From positions 434,001 to 498,000 of the forward strand of contig NZ_LT629796.1 in assembly GCF_900106065.1 (NCBI RefSeq): 64,000 nt of DNA. Direction: 5' to 3'. The notes beneath the pieces are model-generated. The model was given only the letters and a program-made list of their open reading frames with translations, searched no databases and was not told the DNA's origin. Below are positions 9,949-18,805 of the stretch, in pieces. The position numbers and the translations under genes were made by a program. Source of the stretch: Pseudomonas mandelii (lineage in GTDB: Bacteria; Pseudomonadota; Gammaproteobacteria; Pseudomonadales; Pseudomonadaceae). Position 1 is the stretch's first letter. Each line of letters begins with the position of its first letter.

Positions 9949-10035
9949 ACTACGCATCGCAACACTGAACTGGGGATTGAGCCAGTGGTGATGCTGGGCG
10001 AGCTGTCGGTGAATCGGATGCTGGATAACCTTGAT
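9949..10035 (+). pseudogene. 3' remnant of a DUF6124 gene
   Basis: This stretch translates to HRNTELGIEPVVMLGELSV followed by NRMLDN, matching the last quarter of the intact DUF6124 protein at 24816-25175 (HRNTVLGIQQVVMLGELAV, then NRMLDN). The match starts abruptly 18 bp after the preceding stop codon and has no start region or leader. It is best read as the leftover end of a second DUF6124 gene removed by deletion or recombination. Confidence 0.75.
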
Positions 10036-10073
10036 CCGAAGTCATCACTGGTCAGTCATACCGTGTCATCGTT

Positions 10074-10098
10074 CTTCGCGAGCAGGCCCGCTCCCACA
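10074..10098. repeat. Single REP palindrome
   Basis: One unpaired copy of the GTGGGAGCgGGCCTGCTCGC-type REP, read here in reverse orientation (CTTCGCGAGCAGGCCCGCTC). Part of the 360-bp gap between the two large Ig-like genes, which also holds the DUF6124 remnant, a terminator and the next promoter. Confidence 0.75.
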
Positions 10099-10135
10099 TT
10101 GGGTCTGGGTCGATCACGGAGGTGCATGGAACAAG

Positions 10136-10162
10136 AAACGGCCTACCCAGGCCGTTTTTTTT
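10136..10162 (+). terminator. Rho-independent terminator
   Basis: A GC-rich stem ACGGCC/GGCCGT with a six-base loop (TACCCA), followed by a run of eight T. It would end transcription coming from the Ig-like/RCC1-like gene and isolates the next gene's promoter. Confidence 0.85.
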
Positions 10163-10191
10163 CGCCTACCGTTTGTCTAAAACCCCCGCCC

Positions 10192-10211
10192 ACCTGTTAG
10201 TTCTGACAGTA
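10192..10211 (+). promoter_or_regulatory. lux-box-like element, copy 2
   Basis: ACCTGTTAGTTCTGACAGTA differs from the copy at 6590 by one base and again has the CT-N12-AG layout. A candidate -10 (CAATCT, 10235-10240) lies 23 nt downstream. It precedes the ATG at 10294 by 82 bp. Confidence 0.55.
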
Positions 10212-10293
10212 GTCAGCGCGCCTTTCATCGTGCCCAATCTACCCGTCAATGTCCCCTCCCCCACAGTGGCGTACCTTCGCCAAGGAGTTTTTG

Positions 10294-13200
10294 ATGGCCG
10301 CTTCTGGTCTATTCCTGTTTCGCCCTTCAGGGTCGGTCGTCGCCCCGCTGCAGCACCGGCCATTGATGATTGCCGGCGCGGTCGAGCCGATTGTCGACGG
10401 TGACGCGGGTATCAACATCAGTGTGGTGGAGAGCCATCCGGAGGGGGTGTTGTGCGCTATCAATAAATACAGCCCTCCAGTGCTGGCGGGCGATCAGATT
10501 GATGTGTATTGGGACGGTGACAAGATCTTCCACAAGGAACTCCAGCCAGAAGAAGTCGACGGTGATTTCCTGTTCTTTTTCCTGCCCGTCGCCCCCATGG
10601 TTCCCGGTTGGGTGGAAACGGTTTACTACGTGCTCACGCGCAAGGACGAAACAGTGCCGGACGACCCGTCAGCTGGGTTGCGGGTGCTGGTGAAGCTCGA
10701 CAGGCCGGGGGGGCGCGACAAGGAACCTCATCTGCCAGGCCATTCCGAACTGCATCAACCTCAACTCCCCCAAGACGTCATTGACAATGGTATCGATGCG
10801 GAGTGGGCCGCCAGCGGTGTCCCTGTCACGATCCCCTTCTACCTTGGAATTTTCCCTTACGACGTGGTGAATCTGCACTGGGGCAGCGTTCGAATCCCTC
10901 ATACCGTCACCCCCGATCAGGCCAATCGCGAAACCCCCATCATCATCACGGTGGATCAGGACGCCATTCTCGCCGGCGGTGACAGCGCGGCGTTGCCGGT
11001 TCGCTACTTTCCGCACGACCCGGTGTGGAACTGGGCCGAGAAGCACTCCATAAGCACGACGGTTCTGGTCGATGCCGGTGCCTGGCGCCTGGAATCACCG
11101 ATCATCAATGAAGCCGTGAACGGGATCATCACCCTCAAGGATCTGAACAACGAAGACGTCACCGTTCTGGTCAAGATTGCTGGCGACGATTTTGCGATCG
11201 GCGATACGGTGAAGCTGACCTGGATCGGCACGCCTGCTGTCGGCAAACCGTTGATCCATACGCAATCGCGAACCGTGGACAACATCCCGCACCACCTCGA
11301 ATTCAAGGTGCCCTACGCCGAGGTCCGCGCAATCGCCATGGGGTCGGCCGACGCCTCGTATGTGTTGACCAAACTGGATAACTCGCCGCCCCTGTCGTCC
11401 AAGCGCGCTTTCGCGGATGTCGTTGGGGATGTGGCAATCATCCCGGCGCCCATCGTTGAGCAAGCGGTGGGCGGCACGCTTGAACCCGACAACGAATATG
11501 CAACGGTGCGTGTCAGCTATCCCGGCATGGCCAGCGGCGATTCCCTCAACCTGATCTGGCTGGGCACCCAAGCCAACGGTCAGTCGTATTTGCACGAAGA
11601 GCCACACACTGTCAGCGCCGGAGAGGCCGCCGACAAGCTAGTGACCTTCCACATCGACAGTCAGCACATTGTCGTGTTGGACAAGGGTTCGCTGGACCTG
11701 TCCTACCGCATCACCAACGACGCCGTAGCGCTGTTTGGCATCAGTGAGTCGGAACGCTTGCTGCTCAAGGTCGAACAATTGCGCACCACACTGCCGGTGC
11801 CCGTGGTGCTGGAAGCCGACCCACCGGATGTGCTCGACCCCTCGAAGGTTTTCCATAACGTGAATGTCAGGGTCAACTACCTCGGCACGCTCCCGGGCGA
11901 CATTCTGACCTGTCACTGGAGCGGCAACGGTCCTTTTGGCAGCACAACCAACTGGGTGCCGATCACCACCGTGACCGCCGGAAAACCCGTGACGTTCAGA
12001 GTGGCGGAGGAGTTCGTCGCGGCCAACATCGGCAAGTACGTCAAGGTACGTTACACGGTGAAGCATGCGGCTACGGGGTTGTGGAGTTATTCGATTACGT
12101 TGAATTTGCTGGTCGCAGCATGGATTGCACCGACACTGGACACAGTCACCGACTCCAAAGGCCCGGTCCCCCAGGGCGGCATCACCTTTGACCGATCAGT
12201 AACCGTCACTGGCACGGCCAGCCCCAATCAGAAAGTGCGCTTGCTCGATGGCACCACCGCGCTGGGTGAACCCACCGCCAATGGTTCGGGAACCTGGACT
12301 CAGGTGGTAAGTGCATTGACCGTCAAGGCTTACAGCCTCAAGGCACTGGCGCTGTATGGCGAGGGCGAAGCATCCACCCCGTTGCGCACGTTTACCGTGG
12401 CGGTGGCGGTCAAGCCAACCATTGACTCGGTCACCGATTCCAAAGGCCCGGTCGCCCAGGGCGGCATCACCTTTGACCGATCAGTAACCGTCACTGGCAA
12501 GGCCAGTCCCAATCAGAAAGTCCGCTTGCTCGATGGCACTACTTCACTGGGGGAACCTACCGCCAATGGCAGCGGCACCTGGACTCAGGTGGTAAGTGCA
12601 TTGACCGTCAAGGCTTACAGCCTCAAGGCACTGGCGCTGTATGGCGAGGGCGAAGCATCCACCCCGTTGCGCACGTTTACCGTGGCGGTGGCGGTCAAGC
12701 CAACCATTGACTCGGTCACCGATTCCAAAGGCCCGGTCCCCCAGGGCGGCATCACCTTTGACCGGTCGGTGACCGTCACTGGCAAGGCCAGTCCCAATCA
12801 GAAAGTCCGCTTGCTCGATGGCACCACTTCACTGGGGGAACCTACCGCCAATGGCAGCGGCATCTGGACTCAGGTGGTAAGTGCATTGACCGTCAAGGCT
12901 TACAGCCTCAAGGCGCTGGCGCTGTATGGCGAAGGCGAAGAGTCCGCTCCACCGTTCACGTTTACCGTGACGGCGGCGCTCAAACCGGCCATTGACTCGG
13001 TCACCGATTCCAAAGGCCCGGTCGCCCAGGGTGGCATCACCTTCGACCGGTCGGTGACCGTCACTGGCAAGGCCAGTCCCAACCAGAAAGTCCGCTTGCT
13101 TGATGGCACCACGTCACTGGGGGAACCTACCGCCAATGGCAGCGGCATCTGGACTCAGGTGGTAAGTGCATTGACCGTCAAGGCTTACAGCCTCAAGGCG

Positions 13201-15828
13201 CTGGCGCTGTATGGCGAAGGCGAAGAGTCCGCTCCACCGTTCACGTTTACCGTGACGGCGGCGCTCAAACCGGCCATTGACTCGGTCACCGATTCCAAAG
13301 GCCCGGTCGCCCAGGGTGGCATCACCTTCGACCGGTCGGTGACCGTCACTGGCAAGGCCAGTCCCAACCAGAAAGTGCGCTTGCTCGATGGCACTACTTC
13401 ACTGGGGGAACCTACCGCCAATGGCAGCGGCATATGGACTCAGGTGGTAAGTGCATTGACCGTCAAGGCTTACAGCCTCAAGGCTTTGGCGCTGTATGGC
13501 GAAGGCGAAGAGTCCGCTCCACCGTTCACGTTTACCGTGGCGGCGGCGCTCAAACCGGCCATTGACTCGGTCACCGATTCCAAAGGTCCGGTCGCCCAGG
13601 GCGGCATCACCTTTGACCGGTCGGTGACCGTCACTGGCAAGGCCAGTCCCAACCAGAAAGTCCGCTTGCTCGATGGCACTACTTCACTGGGGGAACCTAC
13701 CGCCAATGGCAGCGGCATCTGGACTCAGGTGGTAAGTGCATTGACCGTCAAGGCTTACAGCCTCAAGGCGCTGGCGCTGTATGGCGAAGGCGAAGAGTCC
13801 GCTCCACCATTCACGTTTACCGTGGCGGTGGCGGTCACACCGGCCATTGACTCGGTCACCGACTCCAAAGGCCCGGTCGCCCAGGGTGGCATCACCTTTG
13901 ACCGATCAGTAACCGTCACTGGCAAGGCCAGCCCCAATCAGAAAGTCCGCTTGCTCAATGGCACCACTTCACTGGGGGAACCTACCGCCAATGGTTCGGG
14001 CATCTGGACTCAGGTGGTAAGTGCATTGACCGTCAAGGCTTACAGCCTCAAGGCGCTGGCGCTGTATGGCGAGGGCGAAGAGTCCACCCCGTTGCGCACG
14101 TTTACCGTGGCGGTGGCGGTCAAGCCAACCATTGACTCGGTCACCGATTCCAAAGGCCCGGTCGCCCAGGGTGGCATCACCTTTGACCGATCAGTAACCG
14201 TCACTGGCAAGGCCAGCCCAAATCAGAAAGTCCGCTTGCTTGATGGCACCACTTCACTGGGGGAGCCTACCACCAATGGTTCGGGCATCTGGACTCAGGT
14301 CGTGAATGCAATGACCGTCAAGGCTTACAGCCTCAAGGCTTTGGCGCTGTATGGCGAAGGCGAAGAGTCCGCTCCACCGTTCACGTTTACCGTGGCGGCG
14401 GCGCTCAAACCGGCCATTGACTCGGTCACCGATTCCAAAGGCCCGGTCGCCCAGGGTGGCATCACCTTCGACCGGTCGGTGACCGTCACTGGCAAGGCCA
14501 GCCCCAACCAGAAAGTCCGCTTGCTCGATGGCACCACCGCGCTGGGTGAACCCACCGCCAATGGTTCGGGCATCTGGACTCAGGTGGTAAGTGCATTGAC
14601 CGTCAAGGCTTACAGCCTCAAGGCGCTGGCGCTGTATGGCGAAGGCGAAGAGTCCACCCCGTTGCGCACGTTTACCGTGGCGGTGGCGGTCAAGCCAACC
14701 ATTGACTCGGTCACCGATTCCAAAGGCCCGGTCGCCCAGGGTGGCATCACCTTTGACCGATCAGTAACCGTCACTGGCAAGGCCAGCCCAAATCAGAAAG
14801 TCCGCTTGCTTGATGGCACCACTTCACTGGGGGAGCCTACCACCAATGGTTCGGGCATCTGGACTCAGGTGGTAAGTGCATTGACCGTCAAGGCTTACAG
14901 CCTCAAGGCGCTGGCGCTGTATGGCGAAGGCGAAGAGTCCGCTCCACCGTTCACGTTTACCGTGGCGGTGGAGGTCAAACCGACCATTGATTCAGTCAAA
15001 GGCTCGCCAAGCGGGGTCGAAATTCCCAATGGCGGTACAACATTGGAGACCAGTGTGTCGCTGACCGGCACGGCCAGCAAAGGTCAGAAGGTCCAGGTAC
15101 TCGACGGCACCATATCGAAGGGGGAGCCCACCGCCAGTACAACGACGGGAATCTGGTACTTGCTGGTGACAGGGTTGAGTGTGGCGTCTCACAGCTTCAC
15201 CGCTAAAGCGTTGTATGGCAGTGGACAGTCCTCCACGCCAGCGCGTAGCCTCACAGTAGCAACACCATTAACAATTAATACTAGTCAGATGAACCTAAAT
15301 GGGCTCTCAGTAAAAATCCCAAATTGGCCGAAAACTGGACAAGATTCTATTGGCAATACTGATGTTCGCCTGGCTCAAGGTGGAAAGACTCCCTATTATT
15401 ATTATTCAAGTAATGAGGCCGTTGCCTCCGTGACACAAACGGGCAAAGTCACTGGCAACAGTATCGGCAATGCCACAATTTTCGTTCGAGACGCATCGCT
15501 TCAATTGGTAAGTTATCCAATATCAGTGAGAAACATATATCAACTGCGATCTAATGATTCATATTTAACGCACGCTCAGGCCGTTTCCTGGATGAGCTCC
15601 TTCGGCAATGCATTGCCGGCTGGCCAAGCCCTCAATGACATGCAACGAGTGTATGGCCAAAAATTACCTACCGCCCGAAATTATTGGCTTTGTGAAGTGG
15701 GTGGATGCCTTCCGGTTCAGGGTTATCAAACATACGCTTTCTACAATATAGATCATATGGATCAACGTTGCGCATCCGACGTCGACCAACGCTGGCGATT
15801 CGGGGCATGGTGTATTCAACCTTTATAG
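10294..15828 (+). CDS. Giant Ig-like-repeat protein with ten near-identical 95-residue repeats
   Basis: An 1844-residue protein of unknown function. Residues 1 to about 610 contain Ig-like modules related to those in the gene at 6676 (GDxVKLTWIG, VDNIPHHLEFKVPYAEV, SYVLTKLD). Residues about 612-1560 hold ten tandem 95-residue units, each beginning near IDSVTDSKGPVAQGGITFDR and carrying VTVTGKASPNQKVRLLDGTT, typical of bacterial Ig-like adhesion modules. An eleventh, divergent unit and a BIG2-like segment (YYYSSNEAVASVTQTGKVTG) follow. The last 90 residues form a cysteine-containing domain (WLCEVGGCLPVQGYQTY ... RFGAWCIQPL). The ATG at 10294 has SD AAGGAG. No signal peptide is visible. GC drops sharply after about 15265, so the C-terminal domain may have been swapped in. 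Confidence 0.85.
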   Translation: MAASGLFLFRPSGSVVAPLQHRPLMIAGAVEPIVDGDAGINISVVESHPEGVLCAINKYSPPVLAGDQIDVYWDGDKIFHKELQPEEVDGDFLFFFLPVAPMVPGWVETVYYVLTRKDETVPDDPSAGLRVLVKLDRPGGRDKEPHLPGHSELHQPQLPQDVIDNGIDAEWAASGVPVTIPFYLGIFPYDVVNLHWGSVRIPHTVTPDQANRETPIIITVDQDAILAGGDSAALPVRYFPHDPVWNWAEKHSISTTVLVDAGAWRLESPIINEAVNGIITLKDLNNEDVTVLVKIAGDDFAIGDTVKLTWIGTPAVGKPLIHTQSRTVDNIPHHLEFKVPYAEVRAIAMGSADASYVLTKLDNSPPLSSKRAFADVVGDVAIIPAPIVEQAVGGTLEPDNEYATVRVSYPGMASGDSLNLIWLGTQANGQSYLHEEPHTVSAGEAADKLVTFHIDSQHIVVLDKGSLDLSYRITNDAVALFGISESERLLLKVEQLRTTLPVPVVLEADPPDVLDPSKVFHNVNVRVNYLGTLPGDILTCHWSGNGPFGSTTNWVPITTVTAGKPVTFRVAEEFVAANIGKYVKVRYTVKHAATGLWSYSITLNLLVAAWIAPTLDTVTDSKGPVPQGGITFDRSVTVTGTASPNQKVRLLDGTTALGEPTANGSGTWTQVVSALTVKAYSLKALALYGEGEASTPLRTFTVAVAVKPTIDSVTDSKGPVAQGGITFDRSVTVTGKASPNQKVRLLDGTTSLGEPTANGSGTWTQVVSALTVKAYSLKALALYGEGEASTPLRTFTVAVAVKPTIDSVTDSKGPVPQGGITFDRSVTVTGKASPNQKVRLLDGTTSLGEPTANGSGIWTQVVSALTVKAYSLKALALYGEGEESAPPFTFTVTAALKPAIDSVTDSKGPVAQGGITFDRSVTVTGKASPNQKVRLLDGTTSLGEPTANGSGIWTQVVSALTVKAYSLKALALYGEGEESAPPFTFTVTAALKPAIDSVTDSKGPVAQGGITFDRSVTVTGKASPNQKVRLLDGTTSLGEPTANGSGIWTQVVSALTVKAYSLKALALYGEGEESAPPFTFTVAAALKPAIDSVTDSKGPVAQGGITFDRSVTVTGKASPNQKVRLLDGTTSLGEPTANGSGIWTQVVSALTVKAYSLKALALYGEGEESAPPFTFTVAVAVTPAIDSVTDSKGPVAQGGITFDRSVTVTGKASPNQKVRLLNGTTSLGEPTANGSGIWTQVVSALTVKAYSLKALALYGEGEESTPLRTFTVAVAVKPTIDSVTDSKGPVAQGGITFDRSVTVTGKASPNQKVRLLDGTTSLGEPTTNGSGIWTQVVNAMTVKAYSLKALALYGEGEESAPPFTFTVAAALKPAIDSVTDSKGPVAQGGITFDRSVTVTGKASPNQKVRLLDGTTALGEPTANGSGIWTQVVSALTVKAYSLKALALYGEGEESTPLRTFTVAVAVKPTIDSVTDSKGPVAQGGITFDRSVTVTGKASPNQKVRLLDGTTSLGEPTTNGSGIWTQVVSALTVKAYSLKALALYGEGEESAPPFTFTVAVEVKPTIDSVKGSPSGVEIPNGGTTLETSVSLTGTASKGQKVQVLDGTISKGEPTASTTTGIWYLLVTGLSVASHSFTAKALYGSGQSSTPARSLTVATPLTINTSQMNLNGLSVKIPNWPKTGQDSIGNTDVRLAQGGKTPYYYYSSNEAVASVTQTGKVTGNSIGNATIFVRDASLQLVSYPISVRNIYQLRSNDSYLTHAQAVSWMSSFGNALPAGQALNDMQRVYGQKLPTARNYWLCEVGGCLPVQGYQTYAFYNIDHMDQRCASDVDQRWRFGAWCIQPL
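12127..14976 (+). repeat. Ten tandem 285-bp coding repeats
   Basis: The repeat phase can be followed by the GTCACCGAyTCCAAAGG motif at 12145, 12430, 12715, 13000, 13285, 13570, 13855, 14140, 14425 and 14710, an exact 285-bp period. Adjacent units are close to identical, with a few blocks of alternating variants (for example GCATCCACCCCGTTGCGC versus GAGTCCGCTCCACCGTTC), a pattern expected from gene conversion or unequal exchange. The array is in frame within the Ig-like gene. Confidence 0.95.
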
Positions 15829-16261
15829 TCTTATAAACCTGACGAGTACAAAAGCGCACCTCATTAACTTCTTCCATCATGGGAGAGCGAATAAGGTTTT
15901 GAATGTGATAAGCGAAGGGGAAATATTTATTTCCACAATCGTGATTAAAGACTAGTTAAAGCGCCGAATCTATTTACGCGCCTTCACCTGCATGACTGAT
16001 GTGAACTTAACCAGGATCAGGCGCGACTGGTCCTGATGAACGCTGTGTCGGGTCACCGCCGTTTCCGGAGTCACCACTCGACTCGAACCATCGGGCGGCG
16101 CTTCTCGGGGTGTGGCATGACAAGGTGCGCAGTTACGATGGAAGCTGGTGCGGGGCGGGCAGTCGATTACCCTGGCGCTACCGTTGTTGCTGAAGGTGAA
16201 GCGGATTGAGGATGGAGATTCGTGGTTGCCGAGACAGGTGATTGCCGGTCAGACGGGTCAA
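15829..16261 (+). other. Gap between Ig-like gene and autotransporter with possible gene-end remnant
   Basis: The first 130 bp are AT-rich and featureless. From about 16000 the GC content returns to the genomic level. The stretch 16121-16261 is open to a TAA at 16262 and reads as a hydrophobic tail (LVRGGQSITLALPLLLKV and onward), preceded by a stop at 16118. It has no start site and may be the decayed end of a gene. Nothing firmer can be supported. Confidence 0.3.
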
Positions 16262-16300
16262 TAAAAAACGCCGCTTACCCAATAGGAGAAGCGGCGTTTC
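16262..16300 (-). terminator. Rho-independent terminator of the autotransporter gene
   Basis: An 11-bp stem (AAACGCCGCTT/AAGCGGCGTTT) with a 12-base loop. On the minus strand it ends in a T run, as expected about 25 bp beyond the autotransporter stop codon. It is nearly symmetric and could work in both directions. Confidence 0.85.
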
Positions 16301-16323
16301 AGTCTTGCAAGACTACTATTCCC

Positions 16324-18621
16324 TTACCAGTTAACCCTCACCCCAAAGTTAACCCCCCACGGTTTCTCAATGTGCTCGCCCTTTTCATAATCAAAATCAA
16401 CGTGCGCCTGCATCCCCTCGGAGAAAGCCACTGCCAACCCCGCCCCGAAATCGGTACGGTAGCCCGACAGGTCGTTGTTAAACACATTGTTGTTCACTTG
16501 CACTTTGTTATTTTTGGCGAACTCGTAACCCGCCGCGGCACTGATATAAGGCTGTACCACCTTGCCGTTGCCGAAGTCGAAATTGCGCCCGAAGGTGCTG
16601 CCGACCTTGCCCAGCATCGAGCGGGCCCGATCACCGTTGGCGTCCATGCCGTTGTCCAGGTTGTAATGCTTGCCCTGGATCACGACAGACGAGAATCGGG
16701 TAAACGGTTCGATGAAGTAGCCATCGCCGAACTTGATGTGTCGGCCGAATTCGGCCCAGCCGCCGAGGCCGGAGTTGTCGTAGTCGCCTTTGGCACGGGA
16801 ACCGTCGCTCAGGCCGACTTTTGACTCGTTGCGGAAGTGGTTGAACTTGAGCGCGGCATCGAAGTAGTAACCGGAATCGGCATCGAGCCAAGTTGCGTAA
16901 GGCCCGACGTAGTAGCTGTCGACGGTGCCGGAAGTGCCGTAATCAAGATTCAGCCTGGAATTGCTGTACCCCGCCATCACCCCCATAAACCATTGGCTCT
17001 CACCCAGTCTCGCATCAGCGCCCAGGGAAAAACCTTGCTGGGTTTGCTGATAAGCCACACCCGAGCCGTCAGCCACATTGTATTGGCTGCCGTAAGTACG
17101 CACCCAGGCACCCGACTTGCCGCCGTTGAATCGAAGCTCACCCATGCGACTGCGTAGGGATGCGTCTTCGCCGGTGGCCACAGTGATCGCTGTATTGAAC
17201 AGGGCCAATACCGAACGCGCGCCCGGGCTGACGGTTTCGGTAGCAGGGTCCAGATACCAGTCGGTAGCCCCGCTTTCGTCCATCGTGCTTTTCAGCGAAT
17301 AGGACCAGGTTCCCAGGTCCGCCCTGCCACTGATCAGCGAGAATTGCGCATCACCCGCCGCCGTATGCACGAGGTTCAATTGCCCGGGAGACACGGCATC
17401 CAGCCCAGAGGCCGCAACCAACAGACCGAACTGCCCAGTGGCCACACCGGTCACGTTCAGGAAATCGTGATGGCCGGTGGCAAAGTTGCCTTTCATCGCA
17501 AATACATTGGCGCCGGTGCCTGAGGCCGCAAGTGTTCCGACGTTCAACTGGTAGAACGTGTCCGGGGCATCGGGCGAACCGAAGCTGACTGTACCGCCAT
17601 TCATGGCCAATGCGCCGACGGTGTCGTTGCGGGTCAGGGTCCAGTTGGAGCCGCTGTTGATGGTCACACCGTCGACCTTATCCAGGCTGCCGGTGAACCG
17701 TGAATTGTTTTGCAGGTTGACCGTGGCCGAGGAGGCGTCATCGACGAGCACGACATCACCGGTGAAATGGCCCTGATCGAAGGTGAGGTTCGCTACGCTG
17801 CTGCCATCTATATTCACGTTGCCTTGAAGCGCACTGTTGGCGACGGTCATGGCGGCGGTAGAGGCGCCTTGCACATCAAGCAGGATGTTGTTGCCGGCAA
17901 GCAGACTGGCACCGTTCGAGAGACGGATAGTGGCATTTGTGCCTCTCTCGACCAGAACCGCGGAGCCGTTGACACCCTGTACGATGGCATTATCCAGTGT
18001 AAGGGCACGAGCACCTACATTGGCGGAATCGTTGACCATCCGCACACCTGTCGCCTGCCCGGTGATATGCGTCCCGGCAGAGGCATCCACTTCACCGCCC
18101 AGAATGTTCACACCAATGCCGTCGCCTGCCGCGCCGGTGACTTGCGTATTGATCAACGACAATTTGCTCAGCCCCGTGACCTGGGCACCAGCTACTTCAC
18201 CCTCGATCTGGCTATTGGAAACGGTCACGTCCGATCCGCCGGCCGCGACACTGGAACGGTTTACGGCCAGCCCGATGTCTTCGCTGGTCACATTGGCCCG
18301 ATCGATAGTGCCTCGACTGCTGGTGACTACAACGCCTTCAGCGCCGCTACTGCCGACAATGCTCGCGCCGTTGATATTCAACGTTGAGCCAGATTGCACA
18401 GTGATCGATCGGGTACTGGCGCCATTGACGTTCAACACGCCATTGTTACGCACCAGATAGTCGATCGACGTTGTCGATGAGTCGATATCCAGTGTCGTTC
18501 CGTCGACGATGGTTGCCGCCTGTGCACCCGTGCCGGACAAAGAAAAGACCGGCATGAACACCAGTACGCCCAGCGCGCGTTTTCGAATAACCCTGACGGG
18601 GAGCTCGCCAAATACTTTCAT
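16324..18621 (-). CDS. Autotransporter with pertactin-like passenger (type Va secretion)
   Basis: A 765-residue self-secreted outer-membrane protein. A signal peptide spans residues 1-35 (cleavage after GAQA). The passenger (about 36-490) is a repetitive beta-helix rich in Asn, Gly, Ser and Val (SGSTLNINGASIVGSSG style rungs) ending in the pertactin-type TFYQLNVGTLAASGTGANVF junction. The C-terminal barrel (about 500-765) starts near GGKSGAWVRTYGSQY and ends in the aromatic residue of VRVNW, the signal for BAM assembly. SD GGAGGT lies 9 nt before the ATG. It is preceded by the terminator of the Ig-like gene upstream, so it has its own promoter at about 18630-18765. Role not known; adhesin-like by architecture. 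Confidence 0.9.
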   Translation of the reverse strand: MKVFGELPVRVIRKRALGVLVFMPVFSLSGTGAQAATIVDGTTLDIDSSTTSIDYLVRNNGVLNVNGASTRSITVQSGSTLNINGASIVGSSGAEGVVVTSSRGTIDRANVTSEDIGLAVNRSSVAAGGSDVTVSNSQIEGEVAGAQVTGLSKLSLINTQVTGAAGDGIGVNILGGEVDASAGTHITGQATGVRMVNDSANVGARALTLDNAIVQGVNGSAVLVERGTNATIRLSNGASLLAGNNILLDVQGASTAAMTVANSALQGNVNIDGSSVANLTFDQGHFTGDVVLVDDASSATVNLQNNSRFTGSLDKVDGVTINSGSNWTLTRNDTVGALAMNGGTVSFGSPDAPDTFYQLNVGTLAASGTGANVFAMKGNFATGHHDFLNVTGVATGQFGLLVAASGLDAVSPGQLNLVHTAAGDAQFSLISGRADLGTWSYSLKSTMDESGATDWYLDPATETVSPGARSVLALFNTAITVATGEDASLRSRMGELRFNGGKSGAWVRTYGSQYNVADGSGVAYQQTQQGFSLGADARLGESQWFMGVMAGYSNSRLNLDYGTSGTVDSYYVGPYATWLDADSGYYFDAALKFNHFRNESKVGLSDGSRAKGDYDNSGLGGWAEFGRHIKFGDGYFIEPFTRFSSVVIQGKHYNLDNGMDANGDRARSMLGKVGSTFGRNFDFGNGKVVQPYISAAAGYEFAKNNKVQVNNNVFNNDLSGYRTDFGAGLAVAFSEGMQAHVDFDYEKGEHIEKPWGVNFGVRVNW

Positions 18622-18767
18622 AATTTATCCACCTCCAACTCATAATAAAAAGTGCGCAAATACATTTGCGTGAAAAAATTGAGCGCGGAAGGTAAAGGAA
18701 CGCCCCCTAAAAAAATGTAGGAAATATCCGAAATCACATAGCGAATATTTCCATAACTTCCCTCACT

Positions 18768-18805
18768 AAAAAAAACCGGAAGGTTTTTACACCTTCCGGG
18801 CTTTT
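18768..18805 (-). terminator. Rho-independent terminator
   Basis: Stem CCGGAAGG/CCTTCCGG with an eight-base loop and, on the minus strand, a run of eight T. It lies just beyond the stop of the interrupted Ig-like gene and separates it from the autotransporter gene. Confidence 0.85.

Noticed and set aside
12127..14976. Repeat array considered as CRISPR or satellite DNA
   Set aside because: The unit is 285 bp, in frame, codes for an Ig-like module and has no spacers.
10294..15828. Polymorphic toxin with immunity gene
   Set aside because: The C-terminal domain is distinct, but no small immunity-like gene follows and no toxin motif is visible, so only the domain swap is reported.
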